Assembly: GCA_018257865.1 (NCBI GenBank)
Contig: JAEUBA010000013.1
Coordinates: forward strand, 434,001-498,000
Source of the DNA: Stereocaulon alpinum
Taxonomy: Eukaryota > Ascomycota > Lecanoromycetes > Lecanorales > Stereocaulaceae
DNA: 64,000 bases
Reading direction: 5' to 3'
The notes beneath the pieces were generated by a model. It was not told where the DNA came from, did not search any database, and was given only the letters and a program-made list of their open reading frames with translations. The position numbers were made by a program, and so were the translations under genes. This document shows positions 21,367 to 31,462 of this stretch, piece after piece (positions within the stretch are counted from its first letter, which is position 1; every line of letters begins with the position of its first letter).

Positions 21367-23721
21367 ATGGATCCTATCTCAGAAAGCTCGACGGCGAGGG
21401 TGAGCGGAGATACTTTACACTATGATGTTATAGAGAAAGACATCCTCCATGGAGATGTTTATGGCAGTGATCAGTTTGCACCTGCGGCAGGATCCCTTCG
21501 GACAGTACAACCACCAGAACTTTTGGTTGAGTCGGTGAGAGCGTTGGGCCACGATGTAAGATTTTCTTGTGCAACATGGGAGCACCAGCGAGAACACCTG
21601 AAACCCTTAATAACTATCGACAGAGAGATTCATCACAACAATCTTTCAAATCGACGCTCGCCCTCGACATTGAAGTCCCACCCACATATCAGATTGAGTC
21701 GTTGGCTCGAAGAGATGATATCGATCTTCTGAAACCATGGAAACGATTCCTGTACTTCTTTTCGTCGTTCCTGGCCGTGGCTGCCTTCTCGACCTATGCC
21801 CTCTACTACGTCCTTCGCATGACCTTCACGCTTGCAGCTCAGGCGGCCCATCGAACAATCTACCCTGCAGCCTGGGTCTTCCTTATAGTTGAGATGGCTG
21901 TGGTTACGCCTGGGCTGTTACATTCGCTCTGGTCTATGTTTGTCCTCAAACCTCGTGGTCGAGAGAAACTGCGTCTGAAAGGTGACGTTGTGCCTACGGT
22001 CGATGTGCTCGTCACAGCCTGTGGGGAAGATGAAGATGTGATACTCAACACAGCCCGCGCTGCGTGCTCTATTGATTATCCAACCGACCGTTTCCGTGTC
22101 TTCGTACTGGATGATGGTAGATCTGCATCACTGTTTCGCTCGATAGCTGCACTCCACGGACAATACCCCAACTTGATATATAGGTCGCGGGAAAAATCCC
22201 CAGGCGTACCTCATCATTTCAAAGCCGGCAACCTTAACTTCGGTCTCAGAGAAACTCTAACAACGAAAGGAGAAGAAGGAGAATTCATTGCGGCGCTGGA
22301 CGCCGACATGATTCCACAGCCCGAGTGGTTGAGGGCAATCTTGCCACACATGCTTATTGATCAGAGTTGTGGTCTGGCTTGTCCTCCCCAGGTATGTCAT
22401 TGAAAGATGAAAGAATACCGATCGCTAGCTGATTCATGAAGCTATTCTACAACATCCCGCCCAACGATCCTCTCTACCAAGGAATGGATCTCTTCGCCCA
22501 CGTATCAGAGCCAATCAAGGACGCCTTAGGCGTTGCGTGGTGCACCGGGTCTGGCTATGTCGTTCGGAGATGTGCCCTTGATAGCATTGGTGACATACCC
22601 ATTGGGACCGTTGCTGAAGATGTTTTGTGCTCCACGCTTCTGCTCGGCCAAGGTTGGAGAACTGCATACATCCACGAGGGTCTTCAATATGGTCAAGTCC
22701 CGGGCGATTTCGGAGGTCACATCAAGCAAAGGACTAGATGGGTAAGCAGAGTGCCGAATATCCACCTATAGGTACATTGCTAACTTCCTGATAGACCGTT
22801 GGTACCATGCAGACAACATTACGGCTTCGGTTCTCGCTTTGGGGCTCAGAGATACGCAGGCTAACATTTGCTCAACGCGCGTCCGGGCTTATGTACTCGA
22901 TCATCTCACTTTTCAGTGTCTTTACCGTCATCTCACTATTCGCAATGCCAGGCGTTCTTATATCTGGCGGCAGGATGGTGGCGTACGCAACAGACGACCA
23001 GCTCCGGTGGCTTATTCGATCATGCTTCCTTGCATTCGCCGTCAACCGACTCTACGAGCTCTCGATGTTCTTGCCTTCTGGGTATCGTAATGGACAACGA
23101 AGTACCAGGGCTATGCTGTGGATGGCGCCATGTATGTTTGAACAGTTCAAGAAGATTCGCTTGTTACTGGCTAATTCTCTTGAGACAGATCACACTATCA
23201 CCCTGCTCCGTGTCTTTGTTTTGCCATCGTGGCTCGGTGGGCAAACCACATCTTTCAAACCAACAGGAAGCCTGTCCTCGGCATTGAATGAGCGCAGTTC
23301 GCGAGAGCGAGCACCGTTGTTCCGAAGACTAAAGGTCATACTCTGGAATTACTTGGGCGGCTTCCACCTCTTCTACATCATCTTCGTCTTGGCCGCTGTA
23401 ATAATAAGCTCAGTGAGATGTGGCAACCAAACCACTTTGGATGACAAATTAGTTTACCTTCTTACACACGCGTTTTGGGTCCCTGTCACCTGGCTGGTCT
23501 CCGTGTCAGCAGCTTGGACGCCTATCATCTATGCGCTCAATCCTCCCACGATGCCCGACAATGGAGACCTTCTTAAGCGAGATCCAAGCACGAACGTGGC
23601 TTATCCACGAGAATCCTCGAAATTGATCAAGAACAAAGTCTCCAACGACTATTTCGAGTTCCAATACACCCTCCAGACTCTTTACACCACTGCTGTATTC
23701 ATTGGATCCTGGATCTACTGA
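21367..23721 (+). CDS. Processive GT2 glycosyltransferase, cellulose-synthase-like / fungal beta-glucan synthase
   Basis: Four exons, 21367-21555, 21624-22391, 22442-22741 and 22795-23721, all phase 0, introns 50-68 nt. The product is 727 residues. Two membrane segments (about 103-128 and 143-168) precede a cytosolic GT-A domain with all processive family-2 motifs: LDDG (225-228), ALDADM (DAD at 289-291), TVAED (Asp379) and QRTRW (415-419). Four to five more membrane segments follow to the C-terminus. This layout matches fungal cellulose-synthase-like enzymes such as the Aspergillus CelA/Tft1 mixed-linkage glucan synthase. It would polymerise UDP-glucose and extrude the chain across the plasma membrane. 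The exact polymer cannot be read from sequence. The N-terminal 90 residues are non-conserved. Confidence 0.88.
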
Positions 23722-24532
23722 TCGATACGTACATTATCATGACAGACTAGACGAATATAACTAGACATAAATTATGGGCATCTCCTCGGGAATACAATTC
23801 TTTGTGCATCCAATTTGCGATCTAGTATAGCGTCCGTCATTGCGATCAAGGTTTTGATTTTTCTCTATTGACTGGTATGCTGATATCAAGGGTGACAGGG
23901 GTCCATATTCATCCTTGTTTTTGTGACTTCACTCAGGCAGTCGTCTTATTTCCTCGATCGTTGCGATTATAATGGGGTCACTGATTAGTGGCAGACTGAG
24001 ATGGCCGACCTCGTGGCAGGCACGTTAAGGACGATGAAAAAATCATAACATTCTGTTTGGGGGGTGAACCCTAAGGGAGCCCCTAAAGCGTGAATGCTAC
24101 CTAAATAACCGGGGACCTTTCCGCATGATTCTGGGCTGGCATTTTGGGACCTTCAGGAATGGTGTGGACTATCTTGTGTTCTTGACGTGGCAGGCTTTTG
24201 GCTAGTGGCGACGGAACGTTTTGTGCCCGATTTCCAGCAACGACAGGGAACCTCGGCTTGAGATTCGCCGTGCCGTGCGTACCACATTAGCTCGATTAGG
24301 CTCGATCTTACTGACCAGAATGAGGCAGCAGCTTTATGGATGTCAAATATAATTGACTTATGGCATTGAAGGCTCAGAAACCTTCATTGGACGTCAATGA
24401 GGGCTGCATGCTTCAATTGAAGTTGATTTGAACTTTTCCTTCTCAAGCTGCCCTGACAGCATCGACATCACATCCCATCCAGACTTTGACCCTCTCTCAA
24501 ACCCTCAAAGTCGAGCTTTATCACCTCCCACC
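23722..24532. other. Intergenic, no gene seen
   Basis: About 810 bp between two plus-strand genes. It contains pyrimidine/purine asymmetric patches and a short CTTCAATTGAAG palindrome near 24412, but no ORF or repeat of note. Confidence 0.4.
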
Positions 24533-26321
24533 ATGGACTTCCATTGGTCAAATACCGTCTTACGTTCCATTGCCGGCTCCTTCATTTTAGTACGACTGAC
24601 GCCTATATACACTTTTGGAGCATCCTACATTGGGACTTTTTTCGTCCTGCTTCTGTTGCAAATCTTCGCAGTGGTATTATGGCAGTCAGTTCTATGGCCA
24701 CGCCTCTTCAGTCCTTTACGCCACCTCCCTACGCCCAAGGTATGACCGATTCTTGTCGCCCCAAGTCTAAGCTAGCTGAAAATGTATAGGGTGGCTCCTT
24801 CTTCAACGGCCATTTCACAGCAATCTCGAAAGAACCTACGGGCCGTCCTCATCAGAGATGGGTCGCGGAAGTCCCCAACAAGGGGTTGATCTACTACAAA
24901 AGCCTACTTAACCAGGAGAGGTTGCTTCCGACATCGCCTGAGGCACTTCGCGAAGTCTTGATGACCAAATGCTACGAATTCGAGAAACCTGCGATGACCA
25001 GGCTTGGGTTGCAAAGGGTACTGGGGGTTGGGGTGCTCCTCGCTGAAGGTGAAGAGCATAAGGTATGGTAGCTGAGGATGACTGGATGATTGATGCTGAC
25101 GTTACACGCTAGAGGCAACGCCATGCCCTTAACCCAGCCTTCGACTATCGTCACATTATAGACTTACATCCTGCTTTTTGGGGTATATCCCATAGGCTGG
25201 TTGATGCTTTGATGACCGTCACCACAAATAAAGAGAACACATCCGAGAAAAGCCTTAGCGATGCCCCAGTGGTAGAGATCAGTGGATGGGCATCCCGCGC
25301 GACGTTGGATATCATAGGAGACGCCGGGATGGGACAAGATTTCAACGCCATTGAGGATCCAAATACTCCCCTGAACGCAACGTACAGAAAGGTCTTCCAA
25401 ATTCCTTCTTCACAACGGCAAATGCTCGGACTCCTGAGTTTCTTTCTACCTACATGGTTCGTCCGGTCTCTCCCAATCACTCATAATGCGAACGTCGCCG
25501 AAGCGTCCACAAGCATTAAGAAGGTCTGCCACGAATTGATCCACCGAAAGCAAGAGAAACTTGACCTCTTAAGGCGAGAGGAGGAAGGGCAAGATAAAGC
25601 TGGTGGCAAAACCGTCCGTGACAAGGACATCCTCTCTGTAGCCTTGAGCTCGGGTGAATTCTCAGAAGAAGATCTCGTTAACCAAATGATGACATTTCTG
25701 GCCGCCGGACACGAGACCACCGCATCATCCCTGAGCTGGGCCTTCTATCTCCTCTGCAAACATCGCGACATGCAGACACGTCTGCGTGAAGAAGTCCGCG
25801 CAAACCTGCCAAGCATCAGCGATGTCTCTACGAAGATTACAGCTACGGCTCTTGACCAGTGCCACTTCCTCAAAGCATTCTGCAACGAGGTACTCAGAAT
25901 CTACCCCGTCGTTCCTATTACTCTACGTGAAGCCGCCCACGACACCACGATCCTAGACCAATTCGTTCCGAAAGGCACGAAAATCATCCTCTGCCCACCG
26001 GCCATCAACACATCCACCTCGATGTGGGGTCCTGATGCCGACAAATTCGATCCTGATCGGTGGATGGCCCCTGGTCAATCAAAGACTGGCGGCGCTAATA
26101 GTCCTTACGCATACATGACTTTCTTGCAGGGACATAGAGCTTGCATTGGAATGAAATTCGCCATGACCGAGTTTGCATGCTTGTTAGCTGCCGTGGTGGG
26201 TAGGTTCGAATTCGAGTTCGAAGACCCGGAGTATCCTTCGAAGATGAAGATTAAAGGCGCTATTACTTCGAAGCCGAAAGATGGCGTACATATGAGGATG
26301 AGGCCGCTTGAGGGGTGGTAG
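24533..26321 (+). CDS. Cytochrome P450 monooxygenase
   Basis: Three exons, 24533-24739, 24790-25062 and 25113-26321, phase 0, both introns 50 nt. The product is 562 residues. A hydrophobic anchor lies at about 28-52. The diagnostic motifs are intact: I-helix AAGHETTAS (357-365), K-helix EVLR (419-422), FDPDRW (472-477) and heme loop FLQGHRACIG with Cys504 as thiolate ligand. It should be an ER-anchored oxygenase using NADPH-P450 reductase. The substrate is unknown. It lies next to the GT2 gene, but I see no other biosynthetic genes nearby, so a cluster is not supported. It is not the parent of the P450 remnant at 5.4 kb as far as visible. Confidence 0.92.
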
Positions 26322-26847
26322 TTTTCTTTGGTTGTTTGTGCGATAGATTGGCGGCATGTTATGTGGACATAGGCTTTTTTGGGGCATGGAAGGGATGTAT
26401 TGTAAGAGGTTATTGTGAATAACGCTTTGATTGGGACGAGATTATATGACGGCAGCTACATTGCATTTTAGCATACAACGCAAATAGAGATTCTTGTACA
26501 AAGATTCCGTAATGGCCAAAGATCCCATACCAATCCTCAACTTGGCTGAAAAGGAGACGAATCATCATTCATCTCCAAACACGATCACAGGAACATTGAA
26601 AGCGGCCTCAAAGCCATCCTTGATTCTATCCACGTTCCAGCTCCGAATCCGGAGCCATCCTATAATACAATACGAATAATCCATGCACACCCCGCTATGC
26701 AGATGCAAAAAGCCCATTCTTCATCTAATACAATAGACTGGCTTTGTCCAATCCAAGCGTCGTGATCTTGCGATCACAACATTGAAATTACTGAATGCGC
26801 CAAAAGCTGGCTGAGTGGAGTATATAGTTTTTTTCGAGATTTCTTCG
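26322..26847. other. Convergent 3' flanks, no gene seen
   Basis: 525 bp between the stop codons of the convergent P450 and TIM17 genes, holding both terminator regions. I see nothing else. Confidence 0.45.
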
Positions 26848-27635
26848 TCATGCGACCATTGCTCCTTCTGAAGCTCGCGCTGAGGGTTGTGAGGGGGCGG
26901 GGGGTGGTGCTGGTAGCTGTGGAGGAGGGTTGTCAGTGGGTTTTTTGCGTATGAGAGGAGAGGGGAAGGGAGAGGGAGAGGGGAAGACGTACGTCTAATC
27001 TTGTATTCTCGGCCATCATCCTTTGTATTCCGATTCCTACGCCTTCTATTACGGCGAGTAATATCCCGCACCCTATTGCTGAGTTCCGCGCTGCTTTCAT
27101 GCCTCCTCGTATGGCTAGTGCGCCGCCTGTGAAGAAGCCTGCTATGACTGTGTTGCTGTTAGCACTTATCCGCCCAGCCTCCTGTTGCCTTTTCCCCACT
27201 CTACAACCTTCCTCCACTCATGCGCCTTTGCCAGCTTCCCGAGGTGTAGGAGATGAACTTACTAGCATTATAGGGATCCTCCTTCTTCCGTATCCCCTTG
27301 ACCGCACAATCAAAGGTTGAAAATAATCCCCCCCACACCCCGAAATTCCCTCCTAGTACCGGTGCGCGCGCTTTGATGGCTGTGACGGCGCCGATGCGGC
27401 GTTCGCCGTAGGGGGAATTCCGGAAACCTTTCACGCCGTGCCAGACTGCGCCGCCGATGCCCTGGAGAACGACATGTCAGCTAAGAGGTTCTGGGCAGAG
27501 GGAGTGGAAGGGGTTGCGGGGATGGCGGAGGGAAGGGCGCTGAGGGGCGAGGAGGGCGGAACTTACTCCCATGCAAAAGGCGCCGCCGAAATCACTGAGA
27601 GCTACCCATGGGCAAGGATCTCGCGAGTGGTCCAT
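26848..27635 (-). CDS. TIM17: Tim17, core subunit of the TIM23 mitochondrial presequence translocase
   Basis: Four exons on the minus strand: 27567-27635, 27263-27461, 26993-27147 and 26848-26916. Introns are 105, 115 and 76 nt. The product is 163 residues. It begins MDHSRDPCPWVALSDFGGAF, continues through WHGVKGFRNSP, GGNFGVWGGLFSTFDC and RKKEDPYNAIIAGFFTGGAL, and ends with a Pro/Ala-rich tail. Four membrane segments with GxxxG-type spacing are present as in all Tim17 proteins. It sits in the inner mitochondrial membrane and gates preprotein import with Tim23. Length is normal. The branch points GCTAAC and CTGAC are visible in introns 2 and 1. A 158-bp foldback element sits about 290 bp upstream of the start. 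Confidence 0.95.
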
Positions 27636-27926
27636 TGAGTGTGTTGGAAGGTAGTGTGATTGTGAGAGATAGTGGAGTTTTTAGAGCTGGACAGAGGGCG
27701 GAGAGTTGTGGCAAGGGAGGCCGATAGAGGCTGGTAAAGACAGACGAGGGTCGAAAGGTTTAAAATGTACTCAAGGGCGGAATACGGACAAGGGAGAAGG
27801 GTTGTTTTGTCACTGCGCTGAGCTTGATAGGTTGGGGCAGGGGGTGGGCTTGTATGTGTTGCTCGAGCGGTGATGATGTTCATTCAACTTTTTGGTCCCG
27901 GTCGTACCAAACGTTATCTACGAATA

Positions 27927-28084
27927 GAAGGGGTAACCCCCCGGCCGATCACCCTACCCAGCCGATCAGCCCTATAGGGCTGAGGGTGGATTTGTCGATT
28001 TCTAAAAACAGAAGGATTGTCCAGGCCTCAGCCCTATCGGGCTGATCGGCTGGGCAGGGTGATCGGCCGGGGGGTTACCCCTTC
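27927..28084. mobile_element. Foldback MITE with TA target-site duplication
   Basis: Terminal arms of about 58 bp (27927-27984 and 28027-28084) are reverse complements with two mismatches, around a 42-nt centre. The ends read GAAGGGGTAACC and GGTTACCCCTTC. TA flanks both sides (27925-27926 and 28085-28086), the target duplication of Tc1/mariner-type transposases. There is no ORF. The element is GC-rich in its arms and not visibly RIP-mutated. Because the arms are nearly its full length, a transcript would fold into a long hairpin. It lies in the upstream region of TIM17. Confidence 0.8.
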
Positions 28085-28086
28085 TA

Positions 28087-29203
28087 GGTCTTGGCATTAT
28101 TATTAAGGTTTTCGAGCGTCCCTGAGTATCCACGAGCGTATGCAATATGGTGCAGATTAGAACCTTTACATTGCGGGGAAACCAGGCTGCTACATCTATC
28201 AACTCAGTGCTTCTCATTGATACCGCCACCACACTATAAGTATACTGGGCAAAGCAAAATGTCTGATTCCAGCTTAAGAGGTCGAAATATAGGCTCAACT
28301 CACGACCCATTCCGAGTCGCAACCGGCATGTCTGGCCAGAAAGTTCTCCAAAAAGCTGCAGGCTTGAGCCGAATTGCAATGTTGGTACACAGCAGCCTTG
28401 AACGTCTGTCTGCCCTTACAATCTTGCTGGTTACTGCTTCTCTATCCGTCATTGTGGGATGCGAAGAAAGGCATATACCCATATAGTCGAGTCCAGTAAT
28501 TGGCACGGTACAAGTATGATATATCCTCTTCCAACCCTGTCATATTGAGTACCTGCCTCTGCATATGGTACATATACGTGTATTACGTCTGTTACAATTA
28601 CACACAACCTTGGGAGCCACCTCCACCGTCGACTCTAGCAGCTATTCCTATGCGAAACAAGTCTCAGGAAACCATGAGCCTTTGTGGTCATCCATTAGCG
28701 GGCACGGTCGCACTTAATTGCCTTACGAGCAAACGACCAACTCCAAACGTAGCACAGCTCTGTACATAGCTGGAGGACAGACTTGGGGAATGGAGCAAGA
28801 GGGCAGCAATCTCTCTTCCGTGACACTTCGTTGCTGAGAGTCTCTGATGATTCAAAAAATATGCGATCAAGGGAAAGATCCGATCCTTGAGGTGCAGTCG
28901 ATCTGCGAATTAGGCACATTGAGGTAGGCAACAGTTTTTGACGATCAGAGGAATGGTGCCGAACATACCGTGGGGAAGTACTGGAAGTACGTGAACTTGA
29001 TTGTCTCAGTGACAAGCCGCTAAGTGAAATCTTTCCATCCGTACACCAGACCTCGACTTCTAATATTTCTGCATCAACACCGGTCATACCTGATTCAAGT
29101 CTGCATTTATAGACCTGACAGTCATAGCTCTATGCCTCACGGTTTCTAGTCGCGTCGTCATATATCTGTAACACCATCTACGTTGCCGGATCTTCTAGAC
29201 TTG
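28087..29203. other. Intergenic, no gene seen
   Basis: About 1.1 kb between the MITE and the 3' end of the Old Yellow Enzyme gene. Minus-strand frames around 28695-29087 are open for 130 codons but Ser/Arg-rich and unlike any family I know. Confidence 0.35.
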
Positions 29204-30802
29204 TTACATCTTCCCCTTAGGTGCGCCAGGTCTTCCTCCAAAACCCCTTTACACGTTTCAGAGTCAGCTTTACTCTTCGATAATATGAGACAGGATTTTA
29301 AGACATGTCTGGACAGTAAAGCCCGAGTTGTTGCTCGCGCAAAAGGTTGTAGGACGCAGACAATGGTCCCAATGAGGATAGAAACACTGCGAAAAGTACG
29401 TACCAACGAATTTGGTTGGCCACATTGACTTGAACACCCAGTTCTTCGGCGAACGACCATACCAAACCCGGATTCTTCTGAAACATTCTTCCCACGATGA
29501 TTAGATCCAAGCCTTCCTCGAGCAATTGACTCGCCTGTTTGCCGCTTGTAATAGTGCCGACAGTACCAACGACCAGCTTGTCACCCAGATTTTTTTTGAC
29601 GGCTTTGGCGAATGGAGCTTGGTATCCTGGGCCAGTCTTAAGTTTCTGCTTGGGGTGAAGCCCACCAGAGCTTACGTCCAGCAGGTCCACTCCCATATCA
29701 GCGATGATTTCGGCCAATCTCACAGTATCTTCCACTTTCCAGCTTGCTTCTATACTTGGCTCTTCTTCGAGCCAGTCTGTTGCTGAGATTCTCAGAAACA
29801 GAGGCATGCCTTTGGGAATTGTTTGTCTTGTCAATTCGACGATCTCGCGAGTGAGGCGGGTTCGGTTATCGAAGCTGCCACCATACTCGTCCGTGCGCTT
29901 GTTACTTGCGGGAGAAACGAAAGAGTGCAAGAGATATCCACTGGAAGTTTATTAGCCTGTGATATTTTGGGTTGCTGTTGTCATGCCAAGACTTACTGTG
30001 CGTTGTGGATCTCGATAACATCGAAGCCGCAGACGACTGCCCGCTTGACAGCGGCAACCCAAGCTTTCTTCACATTCTCGATATCTGCTTTTGTCATTTC
30101 CTTGGGCTGTGGCAGCTTTTCGCTGTATGCAATGGCGCTCGGCGCATATACATTGTCGGGCCAGCCGTTGACCTGTCACATGTGAATCCATGACCAAACA
30201 GACTGACCGCATACCAACATACCTCTTCGGTAGCCGTAGCTCCCGAGCTCAGCCATGGTGCCACAGTGGAGGCCTTACGTCCGGCGTGAGCTAATTGTAG
30301 GCCGATCTTCTGACCCTGGCTATGTGCGAACTCCACAATCCTCTTCAACGGCTCCATCTGTGAATCCAGCCACAAGCCGGAGTCTTCGGGGGTGATTCGA
30401 CCTTCAGGCGTCACGGCGGTTGCTTCGACCATTGAGAGCCCTGGTCCTCGCGATATTATCCCTCCCAGATGCGCAAAATGCCATGCTGTGAGATGCCCGT
30501 TCTCTGCGGAATATTGACAGAGTGGGGAGAGCTGAAACAAGTCAGAATCAAGCAGGACTCATCCAAATGAGAACTGGGAAGAGGCTGACCATCAGGCGAT
30601 TCTGTAGGGTGACGCCCCTCAGCTTCAATGGCTGGAATAGTTTCGGAATTGGGGCACCATTGGGTTGTGGGTCTGAGGCCGTGCCTGCAGGAGGGTTTTG
30701 GGCGGGCGTATAGTAGCTGATACCTTTTGCTGGTTCATTCTCAATGTTCTGGTGCCTAAAGTCCTGTTGCTTGGACTCGACAACATTGTGGTGCTCAGAC
30801 AT
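29204..30802 (-). CDS. Old Yellow Enzyme family NADPH:flavin oxidoreductase (YqjM-like)
   Basis: Five exons on the minus strand: 30590-30802, 30223-30531, 29997-30172, 29404-29940 and 29204-29246. The product is 425 residues. After a 45-residue leader comes the FMN barrel: LFQPLKLRGVTLQNR, LSPLCQYSAENGHLTAWH, QLAHAGRKAS, FDVIEIHNAHGYLLHSF, SNKRTDEYGGSFDNR, and VGTVGTITSG with IIVGRMFQKNPG near the end. The last 43-nt exon was placed because it restores the WGFGGRPG ending typical of the family. The SPLCQYS segment with its Cys and the HAGRKA His are those of the YqjM-like class. The enzyme would reduce activated C=C bonds using FMN and NAD(P)H in the cytosol. No stop or frame problem remains after splicing. 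Confidence 0.9.
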
Positions 30803-31462
30803 GGTATACTATGTGGAGCTGCGTCCGGTGTAGCGGGATAGTCTTTCGCAGTATTTGCAATTTTTTTTACAATTGGATTTGAGGGCGGGATCCCAAGGGG
30901 TCTGAAAGTACATAGTGTAGAAATCTGCAACTGCCCTATCAATCAGACAACTTATTAATACCCCACCCAACTCCGCTCTCGCCGTGTTATAAACTTTTGA
31001 CATATGTTGCAAATCGCGGGAGGGAGTCTCGGGAGTGACGTGATTCAGGGTAAGATATCTTGATGCCCTTAGCGTTATGGACTAAGGTAGTTGATACAGC
31101 GTGGAATAGCACCTTACCCAGTGATAGAGCCTCGATCATTGGTTTGGCAGATTAGCTTTTACTTATAGAGTGATTGATACTGTAGATCTCCACATATTCG
31201 TAGGCGAAGATATCTCAAGAAAATACGAACGATATTCTATCAATGTATGGGAGAGGTCCTAAACGTAAGTCTCTATTGGCAGGCTAGCACCGGCTGTAAC
31301 CACCAATGGCTCCAACGGCCGCGCATCAGTCCGAACGTCACGGGCACTCTTCCTGTCAGCATTTGGATAGATCCAATAAGCTGCCATTGCTCTCGGAGCA
31401 ACTTCATGGTTGAAGACCCTTTCCAATCCATGGTACTACGGTAACGTACCTGGAGAACCTTT
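30803..31462. other. Divergent intergenic region
   Basis: 660 bp between the divergent starts of the Old Yellow Enzyme gene and the BTB gene, containing both promoters. A run of T lies near 30861-30868. No gene is seen. Confidence 0.4.

Noticed and set aside
21367..26321. GT2 synthase plus P450 as a biosynthetic gene cluster
   Set aside because: Only two tandem genes, followed by TIM17; no backbone synthase, transporter or regulator, and an 800-bp gap between them.
28695..29087. 130-codon minus-strand ORF upstream of the MITE-side gap
   Set aside because: Ser/Arg-rich composition without conserved blocks or splice-supported extension.
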